Shown here piece by piece: positions 37,180-52,100 of a stretch of DNA of 64,000 nt. Numbering within the stretch: the first letter of the stretch is position 1; every line of letters begins with the position of its first letter. The notes under the pieces are model-generated. The model had not been told where the DNA came from, ran no database searches, and saw nothing but the letters and a program-made list of their open reading frames with translations. Position numbers and translations under genes: made by a program. Origin of the DNA: Chrysemys picta bellii (lineage: Eukaryota > Chordata > Testudines > Emydidae); contig NC_088792.1 of the NCBI RefSeq assembly GCF_011386835.1, positions 225,769,894-225,833,893 on the forward strand. Reading direction: 5' to 3'.

Positions 37180-40100
37180 AAGTTTTAAACAATTTAATAC
37201 TGTACACAGCAATGATGGTTGGGGTGGTGAAATCAGAGGGTGGGATATTTCCCAGGGAATGCCTTACTGCTAAATGATGAACTAGCACTCAGTTGAGCCC
37301 TCAAGGGTTAACACATTGTTGTTAATGTAGCCTCACACTCTCCAAGGCAGCACGAATGGAGGGAGGGGAGACAGCATGGCAGAGAGAGACAGAGACATAC
37401 AGTGTGTGTGAGAGAGAGACGCACATTTCCCCTTTAAGTACTCTGACCCCACGTTAAGTACATTGCCTTTTTAATTAGATCAGCAAGTTGAGACAGCAGC
37501 TGCTGCTAGCAAGCTCCCTCTGTCCTGGTGTCCCGCCCCCCCTGCTCTGGAGATAAGGTACAGGAGCGCGGGAAGTGGGGGACACCCTGACATTAGCACC
37601 CCTCTTCCCCCACACCCCTCTGCACAGCAAGCAGGAGGTTCCCGGGAGCAGCTCCAAAGCATAGGGCAGGAGTAGCACATGGCAGTGGAGGGAGGGACAG
37701 CTGAACTGCCCAGTAATTGATATCCTGCTGGGCGGCTGCCGCACAGGAAACTTAGGGGAGCGGGGAGCTGATGGGGGGGCTGCCGGTCCACCCTGGTTCC
37801 AAGCCCTCACCAGCTCGCTCCAATGGGCTGCTCTTTCTGCAAGCAGTGGATAAAGCAGCTGCCAAACAACGTTATAAGGGAGCATTGCGCAACTTTAAAC
37901 GAGCATGTTCTCTAATTAATCAGCAATAAAACAACATTAACCGGGACGACTTTAAATGAGAAGTTACTGTCATAGGGACCTCTTTGCAATGGATCAAAAT
38001 ACAGGTGCACATCTATGCTTTTTACAGTCAGAAGAAAATATCTGAAGTTTTATTATTAAAATATTATGTTTACCATATTTTTATGACGGTTAAACACTAT
38101 TAAAGCAAATTGTACATTAGTTCAGTCGCTTAGGGCCTATGTACATAGCACTGGCAAAATGTGCCAGAGGGTGGGATTTATAAAATGCTCTAACTACTCC
38201 TTGGAGACCTGCTGATTCACTCTAAAAGGTGCCTAATTCTCATCGGACTATGTTAATGTGAACTAATTTCCTTTTAGACCATGTAGACTCTGCTGGCGTA
38301 GAGGAGTTAGAGTGCAGCATGTTAGAGCACTTTACAAATCACACAACCTGTGATGTGTAGTCAAATGCTAAGATTGGGTCTCCATCTGGCCTGTGCCACA
38401 AATAACATAATACTTCAATATGATGGCCACCTCCAGCACTAGGCTCAGAAGTGCCAGCTGTGATTCAAAATAATTCACGGCTTATTCACTGCAACATAAG
38501 CCTCCTTCTTTTTGAATATTCATATTATGCTGGGCTGAGCAAAACAGGTGTGTTTATTCCTTAACATAAATAATGTTTTAATTAAGGCCGCCAAGCAATT
38601 AATTTTTTTTAATCACGCGATTTAATCGCATTGTTAAACAATAATAGAATACCATTTATTTAAATATTTTAGATGTTTTCTACATTTCAAATATATTCAA
38701 TTACAACACAGAATATAAAGAGTACACAGCTCACTTTATATTTATTTTAGATTACAAGTATTTGCACTGTAAAAAATCAAAAGAAATAGTATTTTTCAAT
38801 TAACCTAATACAAGTACTGTAGTGCAATCTCTTTATCATAAAAGTTGAACTTACAAATGTAGAATTATGTACAAAAAACTGCATTCAAAAATAAAACAAT
38901 GTAAAATTTTAAAGCCTACAAGTCCTCTCAGTCCTACTTCTTGTTCAGCCAATTGCTAAGACAAACAGGTTCATTTACATTTACAGAAGATAACACTGCC
39001 CTCTTCTTATTTACAATGTCACCAGAAAGTGAGAACAGGCATTTGCATGGCACTTTTGTAGGTAGCATTGCAAGATATTTACGTGCCAGATGCGCTAAAG
39101 ATTCATATGTCCCTTCATGCTTCAACCACCATTGCAGGGGACATGTGTCCATGCTGATGACGGGTTCTGCTCAATAACAATCCAAAGTAGTTTTTATATC
39201 TCTTATTGTATATGAATATATGTATATATTAGATTGCATCCCTCTTTCCTCCACCTTTTACATATTGATTGTTGTCTGAGGGTACATCTATACTTACCCG
39301 CTGGTTCGGCGGCCAGCAATCGATCTCCTGGGATCGATTTATCGCGTCTTATCTAGACGCGATAAATCGATCCCGGAAGTGCTCGCCGTCGACGCCGGTA
39401 ATCCTGCTCTGCGAGAGGAGTAGGCGGAGTCGACGGGGGAGCCTGCCTGCCGTGTGTGGACCTGCGGTAAGTACCTTTAAGTTCGAACTAAGATACTTCG
39501 ACTTCAGCTAAGTTATTCATGTAGCTGAAGTTGCGTATCTTAGTTCGAACTGGGGGCTTAGTGTGGACCAGGCCAAAGATTGTAAGATCTTCAGGGTAGA
39601 GGTTGTGTCTTTGTATGTATTTGTACAGCACCTAGCACAGTGGGGTGATGTTACTAATTGAGGGCCCTGGGTACTACTGCAATATAATAATCAAATCAGT
39701 TGATTATTTCTCAAGGTGTTTTTCCTCACCTGAATTGGATTATGATCCCTGTTAAGGACTGTGATTGATAGGCAAAAAAAATGTATTGCATTAGAGCAGG
39801 GATGGGGAACCTCCGGCCCACAAGCCAGATTCAGCCCGTTACTTAATTTAATCCAGCCCGCAGCAAGTCTCCATGCCGTGGGCCAGAAACCCTGAACCTC
39901 GGCGCCCTCCCCTCCCACCCACCCTCACAGCTCCCGGGTGGAGGGGCGATCAGGGAAGTTCCACATGCTGCCCCCAGCACCAGCTCCACAACTCCCATTG
40001 GCTGGGAACTGTAGCCAATGGGAGCTGTGAGCGCGGCTCCTGCGGGCATGGGCAGCATGCTCTGTGCAGAGGCCCCGACCGCCCTTCCACCTCGGGGCCA

Positions 40101-43100
40101 CACATGCCGGCCGCTTCCGGGAGCAGCGTGGGGCCAGGGCCTGCAGGAAGCCTGCCTTAGCCCCACTGCACAGCCAACCAGGAGCCGCCTCAGGTAAGTG
40201 CCACCCGGTCAGAGCCTGCACCCCAAGCCCCCTGACACACCTTAACTCCCTCCCAGACCCCGCACCCCAACCCCGAGGTCTCAGCTCCCTCCCGCACCCA
40301 AACTATCTCGCAGAGCCTGCATCCCTACCCGCACCCCGGCCCCAGTTCAAAACCCCCCTTCCTGCACCCTAACTCCCTCTTAGACACCACGTGCACCCCC
40401 AACCCCCTTCCCCTGCCCTGAGCCCCCTCCTACACCCCAAACTCCTCATCCCCAGCCCCACCCCAGAGCCTGCATCCCCAGCCAGAACCCTCACCCCCTC
40501 CCGCACCCCAACCCCCTGTCCCAGCCCAGAGCCCACTGCTGCACCCTGAACCCCTCATTTCTGGCCCCACCCCAGAGAGTAGGGGAAGCCCCAAGCCTCC
40601 ACGCCCCCTTACGCTTCCCTCCCCGCCAGCGGGGCTGTGTGTGGTCTGTGACTGATTTTTTTTTTTCTGTGGGTCAGTGGCCCCTGATAGAAAAAAGGTT
40701 CCCCGCCCCTGCATTAGAGATTACTTGAGAAAACTTTAAAAATGTTTGATAAGTGAAAAATTATAATCATTCTAGCAACTGTTTTTAGACATTATTTCTA
40801 AATTCTTTTCCTTTTGATTATTTTTTAAATTCTCAACCAAAATATTAAAAATATCTAAGTATGGGCAATATTCCATCTCACTTTTTTTTAACACAGAACT
40901 CCCCAGTAACTTCATCTGTTTGAACATCATTTGCAAAATGTGGCTATTAAGATTGTACACTCATTCATTGTATCCGTGCACCCTAGATTTCAACTTGTGA
41001 CTTAATAATGAACTACATTTATACATCCATTAGTCTTTAGTCTAGTCTAGCTTCTAGAAGAAGTAGGCGCAATTGGATTCCTCTGCATTTTGATACAGAT
41101 AGGGCACTAGTTTCCACTCTTTATTAAAATATTGTTTAGGCTCTTGTAGGATCCATACTGAAATGTTTTACTGTACTGTAATTGGGAATTTCTACTGCGT
41201 ACTTTTAGGAGACAGCTAAAATGGTTTATTTTTTTGCATTTAAGAGAGATTCCTTTGGAACTTCAACGGTTGGTGCATGGTGGCCAAGTTAACTTGGATA
41301 TGGAAGACCACCAAGAACAGGAATATGAAAAGCCTAGACTGAAATTCAAAGCTTTCAGTGGAGAAGGACAAAAGCTTGGAAGGTAAAAATAAATTTAACA
41401 AATGAATGTTCTCTTCTGTCATGTGCATGTGTAATTTGCAATTAAAGAGAAGAGTAGAGCTCAGGATGGCTGAAAAAGATACATTTTACTTTTGTAATGT
41501 TTTCTATGATGCTATTTGAAATAGTGCTTTCAGACACTGATTTTAATTGAGTCATCGGACACTTCTGGAGTAGTAACTCAGTGCACTTTCCACTTAACAG
41601 TAATTAATACCAGAAGTGTTTACTGATCAGTCTTGGTCAGAGAATGTAGTGAAAACAAATACTTTATTCATCCAAAATATCACAAGTCAAATATGTCCAA
41701 ACTTAAGAGTTAGAAGATCCCAGAATTAAGGTTGCCTTTGCAATGTAATTCTGTCCCATTGTGTGCATGCCTTATTTTACAGTCTTCAAGGCTGCAGAGA
41801 GTGTTTTGGGGGTCAGGTTCAAAATCTGAAACTGATGTCCCCATCCAAATAAAAAAAAATTACCATGGAAATGAAAGAGTTTAAGAGGAGGGGAGAGGAT
41901 GGAGAAGAGGGGTCAGTGAGGCCCCAGGCCTGTGTGGTTGCTGCCTTCCCCACAGGAAGGGATGCTCTTCTCTGCATGTAGCCAGTCTTGCCTCTCTCTG
42001 AACTCTAGCCCTGCCACTAGCGGGAGTGGTATTCCGTGACCTTACTCCTTCCTCTGGTCTCTCAGCATGGTAGGGCGCCTCAAGCCTGGCATCATGATGC
42101 CAACAACGGTGACTGTGGGTTCTGGGCCTGGCTGAGATGGGCAATTCGCTCCCTGCATTATTGATGGCAGGCATCAAACCTGAGTGGCATTGCAATCCCG
42201 TTCACCATGTTGCAACACCTCTTCACTCAAATTTGGCTTGGCCGTCCCTTTGTCATTTTGTGGGCCCTCTCAAACAGGGGGCCTGGGGCAAACTGCCCCT
42301 TCCCCTTCCCCCTCCTCCCATCTCTGGCAGCCCTGCTTAATTACATAATCACATACTCATTTTTGGATAAATTGGTCAAATGTAGGGTTTTTTTTTCATG
42401 GGAACAGCAGAAGCTGCATCCTTGAAACCAGGGTGATACCCCAGCCAAATTTCACATCCCTGCTTCAAAGCATGGAGTTTTCATAGTTATAAGATATTTT
42501 TTTTAACACTGGCAAAACAACATAGTTTACCCTTATCTTTATTCTCAGATGTGGCTCAACCATTTTTGCTAAAATTTTACAAAAAATTCAGTCTGAAGTG
42601 GACACCCAGCATAGAACATTTCAGCCTGAATGCTTAACATTTGGCTAAGTTTTATAGGCAACTAAAACCAAGATCTTATAATGGATAGGGTGACCATATT
42701 TCCCAAAGGGAAAACAGGACACCACATGGGGCTTGCCTGAGCCCCGCTGCCCGGGGTTGACAGCCGGAGCGTCTCTCTCCCTATCCCATGTGGGGCTTGC
42801 CCTAGCCTTTCCCTCCCAGGGTAGGGCTGACAGACCTAGCTCCGACACCCAGGGCTGGGGCTGAAGCCTGAGCCCCACTGCCCAGGTTTGACATAGCGAG
42901 CCTTCCACCACCACTCCACACAACCCTCCCCACCCTGCCCCCCATGTGGGGCTCACCGCAGCCTTTTCCCCCTCCCCCCAGCACAGGTCTGACAACCCTA
43001 GCCCCACCACCCAGGGCTGGGGCTGACAGCCCAAGGTCTGACATCTGATGTCGTCACTCCCTCTGCCCACCCCCCAAAATCTTTTCCTCCGCTTTGGCAA

Positions 43101-46100
43101 AACTGCATTTGTCCCATTTGCTTTTGTGACAAATGCACACTTTTGCCAAAAATGTCAGGACATCCTAGATAGGGCATAAAAAGGGGACTGTCCCAGCCAA
43201 AATGGGATATATGGTCACCCTAATAATGGAACGTTTTGGAGCAACATTAACAAAGGGTGGTGCTATCAGTTCTGCCTATAATCATTGGGGAAAAATATAA
43301 GCGATGTGTTAAAATTATTCTATTCAGATTTAAACTTGCTGCTTTATTACTGTTTCTAGAGTATGATGAAGTGGAATTTGACATTCATAGTGGAATGTCA
43401 TTCCAATCTGCCAGATCAGTTTACCTAGACACTTGATAAATTAATTTATACATAGACCTGTCCTTCCGTTATTAAGGAAATGTAGCTGATTAAAAGTAAT
43501 GGATTGATTGCCATGCAGATTGAAGCCCTTCTTTTATTATCTGAATGAGTAGAATGTTGGGAGCCGCAGTATAGGATTCCCCATGCCATCTTGCCAATAT
43601 GCCTCAACCCTGATCTGGAAGGACTACAGTTTATACATTTTTAAAAAAAAAAAAAAAAAAGAAAGAACAAGGAGTACTTGTGGCACCTTGGAGACTAACA
43701 AATTGATTTGGGCATAAGCTTTTGTGGGCTAAAACCCACTTCATCAGATGCATGCAGTGGAAAATACAGTAGGAAGATATATATATATAGAGAGAGAGAA
43801 AACATGAAAAAATGGGGGTTGCCATACCAGCTATAACGAGACAGCCCACCTTAATTGATTAATCAGCAGCAGGAGGAAAAAAACTTTTGTAGTGATAATC
43901 AGGATGACCTATTTGAAACCGTTGAAAAGAAGGTGTGAGTAACAGAAGGGGGAAAATTAGCATGGGAAAATAGTTTTTAGTTTGTGTAATGACCCATCCA
44001 CTCCCAGTCTTTATTCAAGCCTAATTTAATGGTGTCCAGTTTGCAAATTAATTCCAGTTCTTCAGTTTCTCGTTGGAGTCTGTTTCTGAAGTTTTTTTGT
44101 TGAAGAATTGAGACTTTTAGGTCTGTAATTGAGTGTTCAGGGAGGTTGAAGTGTGCTCTGACTGGTTTTTGAATGTTATAATTCTTGACGTCTGATTTGT
44201 GTCCATTTATTGTTTTACGTAGAGACTATCCAGTTTGGCCAATGTACATGACAGAGGGGCATTGCTGGCACATGATGGCATATATTACATTCGTAGATGT
44301 GCAGGTGAATGAGTCCCTGATGGTGTGGCTGATGTGATTAGGTCCTATGATGGTGTCCGTTGAATAGATATGTGGACAGAGTTGGCAATGGGCTTTGTTG
44401 CAAGGATAGGTTCCTGGGTTAGTGTTTTTGTTGTGTGGTGTATGGTTGCTGGTGAGTATTTGCTTCTTATTGCGGGGCTGTCTGTAAGCGAGGACTGGCC
44501 TGTCTCCCAAGATCCGTGAGAGTGAGGGATCGTCCTTCTGGATAGGTTGTAGATCCTTGATGATGCGCTGGAGAGGTTTTAGTTGGGGGCTGAAGGTGAC
44601 GGCTAGTCGCGTTCTGTTACTTTCTTTGTTGGGCCTGTCCTGTAGTAGGTGACTTCTGGGTATTCTTCCTGCTCTGTCAATTTGTTTCTTCACTTCAGCA
44701 GGTGGGTATTGTAGTTTTAAGAACGCTTGATAGAAATCTTGTAGGTGTTTGTCTCTTTCTGAGGGGTTGGAGCAAATGTGGTTGTATCTTAGAGCTTGGC
44801 TGTAGGCAATGGATCGTGTGATGTGGTCTAGATGAAAGCTGAAGGCATGTAGGTAAGTATAGTAGTCAGTAGGTTTTCGGTATAGGGTGGTATTTATGTG
44901 AGCATCGCTTATTAGCACTATAGTGTCCACGAAGTGGATCTCTTGTGTGGACTGGTCCAGGCTGAGGTTGATGGTGGGATGGAAATTGTTGAAGTCATGG
45001 TGGAATTCCTCAAGGGCTTCTTTTCCCTGGGTCCAGATGATGAAGATGTCATCAATGTAGCGCAAATAGAGTAGGGGCGTTAGGGGATGAGAGCTGAGGA
45101 AGCGTTGTTCTAAGTCAGCCATAAAAATGTTGGCATACTGTGGGGCCATGTGGGTACCCATAGCAGTGCCGCTGACTTGAAGGTATATATTGTCCCCAAA
45201 TGTGAAATAGTTGTGGGTGAGAACAAAGTCCTTCACACTTAAGTCTTGAGCATCGTTAATTCCTTGCTGTCTCACGTGAGACTGCCAAAAACTTCGCCTG
45301 CTTTGTTGGAGATTTTAAGGAAGGCACCAGTTCAATAGGAATTTGACTGAGACCACTAATTCATTCAACCTTATAGCTGTTGGTACTTGGTCTGTATTTG
45401 ATCCAATGATCAGTATAAATAGCAAACTGTATATTCCATTACTAATTCCCTGAGCCATCCAACCGCCATCCTTCTCTGTCATTTTCTGCTTTTAGCCATG
45501 AACATTTTCATAGTCTGATACTTGACCAAGTTCCTGATGGGATTTCTGTATGGCAGCAATTAAAGCATCTATTGGCTGAAATGCCAGTGGCAGAAATATT
45601 GTGATATAATATATAAACTGGTAACACCTTTGATTATAAGACTCCCAGCTACACTATTGACTGTTCTAGTATCCTTAAACAGAAGAGAGATTCATTTGAG
45701 AATCCCACTTGATTTATTTGACACAAAATGAATATGAACAATAAATTGCATGATGTTAAAACCTTAATTCCAATGAAATTCTGGTGAGAACTTCAAATGC
45801 TGCTACAAAAAGCTGAAGTACATAGATAATAGTAGTTGAAACATAAGCAATAATGTTAAAGAATCTGACATCTGCCTTTGAATTGCTTAGTCTGGTATCT
45901 GGGGGCAAGAATATGTGGATTATAAAATTCTAAACAGTTACATAATAGTGCAACTGCAAAATATGTTTTAGTGACTGAGCATCTGAGATGTGACAGTCAG
46001 CTTGCATCCCTAATCAGACTTGAAATACTATAACTTTTTAGACAAGGCTCTAAAAAACTGTTCAAGGTAACTCAGCAAGAATAAGCAGCAACAAATATAC

Positions 46101-49100
46101 TTGTAACATTCTGTCATCAAGCTTTTATGTAACACAGATCCATAGGCTCCAGAGCAGCCTTATAGACTTACTCAATAATGCCTAGCAGTTGAATAGTAAA
46201 TACCTCACCTGCTTGATGCTCACCATGTTATATAATGTGTATTAACTTTTTCAGCAAGGCAATTCTGATGCCTTTTTGGAAATAGCTTAATTCATTTTTA
46301 ACTATGTTAAAATAGATCTTATTACAGTATAAAATAAATATATAACATATCTAAGATCACATAAGCAGATTTGTTTGATTATAACAGGCAATAGCTACAT
46401 GTTGTTGTTGATTCAAAACTCCTCTTCAGTTTCTCACTCTCCAAGTCTTCCTTCTTTGCACTTAACTGACATATTCAAATGAATTTGCTGAAAAACCTTT
46501 CATTTGCAGGTAAGGTGTGTGGGATGTAAGTGTCAAAAGCGGGTTTCATTAATTGCATGAGTGTTTGATTTGGAGCTTTCAATATAAGCCAGTCGTGGGC
46601 AACCTGCGGCCCACGGGCTGCACTCAGCCTGTGAGGGTAATCCGCTGGCGGGTCGCCCGGACAGTTTGTTTACATTTGTACGGCCGTCTGCAGCTCCCAG
46701 TGGCTGCAGTTCGCCATTCCCGGCCGATGGGAGCTGCGAGAATCGGCAGCCAGCACGTTCCTGCGGCCCACGCCACTTCCCGCAGTTCCCATTGGCTAGA
46801 AATGGCAAACTGCGGCCACTGGGAGCTGCGGGCGGCCGTGCAAATGTAAACAAACTGTCTTGTGGCCCACCAGCAGATTACCCTGACGGGCCTCAGGTTG
46901 CCCACCACTGATATAAGCTATAATCCATGTCTGATTACTGCCAAATTTGAGTAATGTTCTCTCTCGCTTTCTCTGTCCCCAGCATCTTTGCACATTTCAT
47001 GCCACTCAAATATCTTCAACCAGAATGATTTTTCTTCCATTTTAGAAAATACTTTCATAATTTTCATCAAGACTGTCTCAAGCTCTGTGTTTTACCAGCT
47101 GTTGGCACCAGAATGATATTTTTATTCTTCCAAGAATTTCAGATCTGTTTTCCTCCTGCATTCCATCCCCAGTTCTCCTAGCTTCCACTACTTGTTAAGG
47201 ATTATGGGCCAAATTTATCATGTTGTAACCACGTTGACTTAAATGGAGTTCAATTTTGGACTCAGGTTTTATTCGATCTTGATCAGAAAAAATACACCTC
47301 TACCCCGATATAACGCTGTCCTCGGGAGCCAAAAAATCTTACCGCGTTATAGGTGAAACCGCATTATATCTAACTTGCTTTGATCCGCCGGAGTGCGCAG
47401 CTTCGCCCCCCCCAGAGCACTGCTTTACCGCGTTATATCTGAATTTGTGTTATATCGGGTCGCGTTATATCTGGGTAGAGGTATATCTGTAGATAGAAAG
47501 GGAAAATTACCTAATGCTTAACGCTCTTCATCACTTCCTAATCCCTGCTACTTCATTTAGTACCAAATTATAGCTGGTCCTGTGCTAGAGGAGGAGAGTG
47601 CACCACTTTCTTCCCAAGGCAGGTGAATCTTTTAAGAAAAATAAATGGACCTGCAATGTGGTGTTAGAAAAGCTACTTGTACTTTGGTCTCTAAAGACCA
47701 CAGAACCTACACTAAATAATGTGTTGTTTATATATGGTTCAACACATTTTATTAGGCAGTAATATATAGCAGGAATCTCGATTGTGCATGCACAGTCCAT
47801 TCCATCATCTTAGTACTGAAGCATGAGTGGAGGAAGAGGTGTGCGAGAGGTGATCTAATTAAACCTCCTGGAAATATTCCATTATAAACACCTATTTCTA
47901 CATTACAGATTTCCTTAAAATGATGTCAAGTGAAATTTTTGTATATTGTCAATGGGTAAATTAAGTTAAGTTTGAAGGGAATTGGGTGGGTACTTCTTAA
48001 AATTAGACAAGTATAAAATTATTACTTGGGTTAGCTGTAGAATCATAGAAATGTAGGACTGGAAGGGACCTGTGCTGAGGCAGAACCAATTATACCAAAC
48101 GGGTGTTTGTCTAACCTGTTAAAAACCTCCAATGATGGGGATTCCACAACCTGTGTCGGTAACCTATTCCAGTACTTAACTATCCTTCTAATTAGCTTTT
48201 CATAATATCTAACCTAAATCTCCCTTGCAGCAGATTAAGTCTGTTACTTCTTGTTCTACCTTCAGTGGACCTGGAAAACAATTGATCACCATGCGCTTTA
48301 TAACAGCCCTTAACATATTTGAAGACTGTTTTCAGGTCCCACTCCCCCTCAGTCTTCGTTTCTCAAGACTAAACAGTCCCAGTTTTATTAACCTTTCCTC
48401 ATAGGTCCAGTTTTCTAAACCTTTTATCATTTTTGTTGCTCTCCTCTGGACTCTCTCTCTCTATTTTGCCCACATCTTTGCTAAAGTGAGGCCCCCGAAA
48501 CTGGACACTGTACTCCAGCTGAGACCTCACCCATGCTGAGTAGAGCAGGAGAATTACCTCCCATGTCTTACACATGACATTCCTGTTAACACACCCCAGA
48601 ATGATTATTAGCTTTTTTCACAACTGCATCACATTGTTGACTCAACAGTTTGTGATCCAGTATAACCCCCAGATCCTTTTCAGCAGTACTAATGCCATGC
48701 CAGTTATTCCCCATTCTGTATATGTGCATTTGATTTTTCCTTCCTAAGTGTAGTGCTTTGCACTTGTCTTTATTGAATTTCATCTTGGTGATTTCAGACC
48801 AATTCTCCAATTTGTCAAGGTCATTTTTAATTCTAATCCTGTCTTCCAAAGTGCAAGCAGCCACTCCCAGCTTGGAGTTACCTGCAAATTTTGTAAGCAT
48901 ACTCTCAAGTCATTAATAAAAATACTGACTAGTACTGGACCCATCATAAATCCCTGTGGACCACACTAGATATGTCCCTCCACTTTGAGAGTAAACCACT
49001 GATAACTACTCCTTCAATACAGTGTTTCAATCAGTTTTGCATCCACCTTATGGTAATTTCATCTAGACTACATTTCCCTTTTTGCTTTTGAGAACGTCAC

Positions 49101-52100
49101 GTGGGACTGTGTCAAAAGCCTTACTAAAATCAAGATATATACTGCTTTCCCCCTGTCCATTTGTCTAGTAACCCTGTCAAGGGAGGAAATTAGGTTGGTT
49201 TGGTATGATTTGTTCTTGACAATTGGCTATTTCTTATAACCCAATTATCCTCTACATGCTTACAAATTGATTGTTTAATAATTTGTTCCAGTATCTTTCC
49301 AGGTATTGAAGTTAGGCTGACTGGTCTATAATTCCCCAGGTTGTCTTTGTTCCCCTTTTTAAAGATAGGTACTATATTTACCCTTGTTCAGTCCTCTGGG
49401 ACCTCACTGATCCTCCATGAGTTCTCAAAAATAATCACTAATGGTTCTGAGATTGCTTCAGCTAGTTCCTAAGGTGAATTTCATCAGGCCCTGCTTACTT
49501 GAATATATCTAGCATATCTAAATATTTTTTAACCTGTTCTTTTCCTATTTTAGCTTGTGTTCCTTCCCCTTGTAGTTAATATTGTTTAAAGTATCTTATC
49601 ACAATTTACCTTTAATGAAGACTGAAGCAAACTATGCATTAAACACCTCAGCCTTCTTGTTGTCATGCATTAGCTCCCCTTTCCTGCTAAGTAGAGGGCA
49701 TAGTACATATATGTTATGTATGTGGAAGTGGTTTCCATGTGATACATTTCAGAACTATTTTATAAATTTGTTTAACCTGTGTCTTTGCTCCCCTCACTTA
49801 TCTTCCATCTCCCTGGACTTAATCTTATATCACAAACCCTTACTCAGCTTTAAATAGCTTTTATTTTTTTTAAATATTAACCTTCCAGCCAAATGATTTC
49901 TCTTCCTTTCCTGCAAAATTACACCTGCCCAAGCCCTGGAGAGGCAAGATTTAGTCCTAGGCCAGTAACAACTTTTCTCTCCATAAAAAATGTGATCTTT
50001 CAGCCCTGCAGAGTTAGAAGCAGAAGTTTTATATCATTGGAAAGGAGAAACTATCAGCTTCTAGCATTCTTCCTGCCCTTGAAAATCTATTTTAGGTCAC
50101 TGTCAGATGGTCTGTTGCTTATGATCTTTGGCTTCCTCTGACCCCTTTACACTGTGGACTCATTGTAACAAAGGAATTTGGTTTTCCAGATGGAGGGATA
50201 TGAAAGGGCCTTACAAGGCCAAATTCTTAACTTGTGTAAATCTGCATAGTTCTGTTGATTTTGAACAGTGATGCCAGTTGACACAAGCTGAGAATCTGGA
50301 TCATTATGCTTAAAATCGCATGCACAATGTATCACATTGTGATATAAAAGTTTTCTCAACCCTGGACGACATGCATGTTTTAGAACTCATGGCTTAACCT
50401 CTTCTGAGCAATATGCCCATGCCAAACTCATGCGGATAAAATCTTTCGTACCACACCATCATGTATTCCCTACATATTTTGTGCTTGTGTGTGTGTGTGT
50501 AGATACACATATTATATATAAGTAGTAGAATACTCCACATTAGAAAAAATGATTTTATGCTGTCCTTAGATTTTTTTTTTTTTTTTTATGTTCTAATGAT
50601 GTTAGTTTCCAGTCTTACAAAATTTGCATCTCATCACTCAAGGATGTATAAATAGCTCTTAATTTCTAATACAAAACAGTTTAGTTTGTAGTATGCAAAT
50701 TTACATTTCTTCATATGTTTAGTGCCTTTTTAAAAAATCATGGAATTTCTCAAGCACTAAATGGATGGGTTGCACACATGAAGAAAATGTGCTGCTAAGG
50801 GCCAGTTGAATTCAGATTTGGCCATTTGCATTTACAAACATTTTGATGGCATTTGCAAACTGATTAATTATGCATGGAAATTGGGCACACAATTGCATTG
50901 TTTGTTTTTCTGCATGTAGTTGTATGTACTTCCGATTTTGTGGCCCCTAAGGTCTTAACTCCATAAACAGTGGGAAAAGGTAATCTAATAGATACAAAAT
51001 TCATTAGAGAGTATGTGATTAAAAGGCTAACTTGTTTGTCACACAGTGGTCAGTTTCCCAAGTTTTCTTTAACGAAGCATCATTTTTAAACTTTTAAGTA
51101 TAACCATATTGCTGAATAATATTTACATTATTACATTTACAGTGGGGGGAGGGATAGCTCAGTGGTTTGAGCATTGGCCTGCTAAAACCCAGGGTTGTGA
51201 GTTCAATCCTTGAGGGGGCCACTTAGGGATCTGGGGCAAAAATCAGTACTTGGTCCTGCTAGTGAAGGCAGGGGGCTGGACTCGATGACCTTTCAGGATC
51301 CCTTCCAGTTCTATGAGATAGGTATATCTCCACATAAATTAAATGGGGCATAATTCCTTACTCCAAATGAGTATGCAATGTAAATTAGCCAAACCTAGAA
51401 TATGAGGCTAGGGAAAGAGGAATCAGTACTAAAAACAAATGAAAATGTAGGTGATGTAAATCACATAAATGTTTAAATTATATACAGACTTAGATGACCA
51501 AGAGGGAAGAAGTAGAAAGCAGATAAATTTGGCATTAGTGCATTCATTAAAGCACAGCTGCTAGGTGTGTGAAAAATAGTCCAAGCTGTAAACATTACAG
51601 TTTCTGAAAGCTTTTGTTCTTTTTAATGTTATCTACTCCACCCTTCTCTATCATGAGATTATAGCACTCTCAGATTCAGATCCTGGCCAGGATGCAATCT
51701 CCAACCCAAAATCAAACCCTGGACTACACCTAACCAGAGCCAAAACACTTCCCTTCACCATCTTTACAATAGATTTACCAATCCCTATACTAATCCGCAT
51801 TCTTGTGCGTAAAATGCCAAATTCAGAGGTGACTTAAATGGTGGGTGTAAATTAAATATCAGTAAATCAGCATAAATAATATCCTGAGAGGGTGAAGAGA
51901 CTGAGAAAGGTTGTAGCAGGCACAGTCAACAAGGTGTATGAAAGCATAAACTGAAGCACTTAGGGCCAACTGCCAATGTATAATTTACATAACCACTTAC
52001 ATTATCTCCAAATATGGCCCATAAGGTACAATGAATAAAATTTAAATCGTGCACATGTTGTTTCATGCTCTAGTATTAACATACACAAAAATGTTGTTTT

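Noticed and set aside
36671..37288. 205-codon minus-strand frame
   Set aside because: Spans UBXN2B exon 5 antisense, a terminal repeat and GT/AC microsatellites (CVCVCVCV and HTHTHT runs).
51151..51225. tRNA gene
   Set aside because: A/B box sequences belong to the head of a SINE that continues into a CR1-like tail. No proper tRNA fold and no terminator run directly after it.
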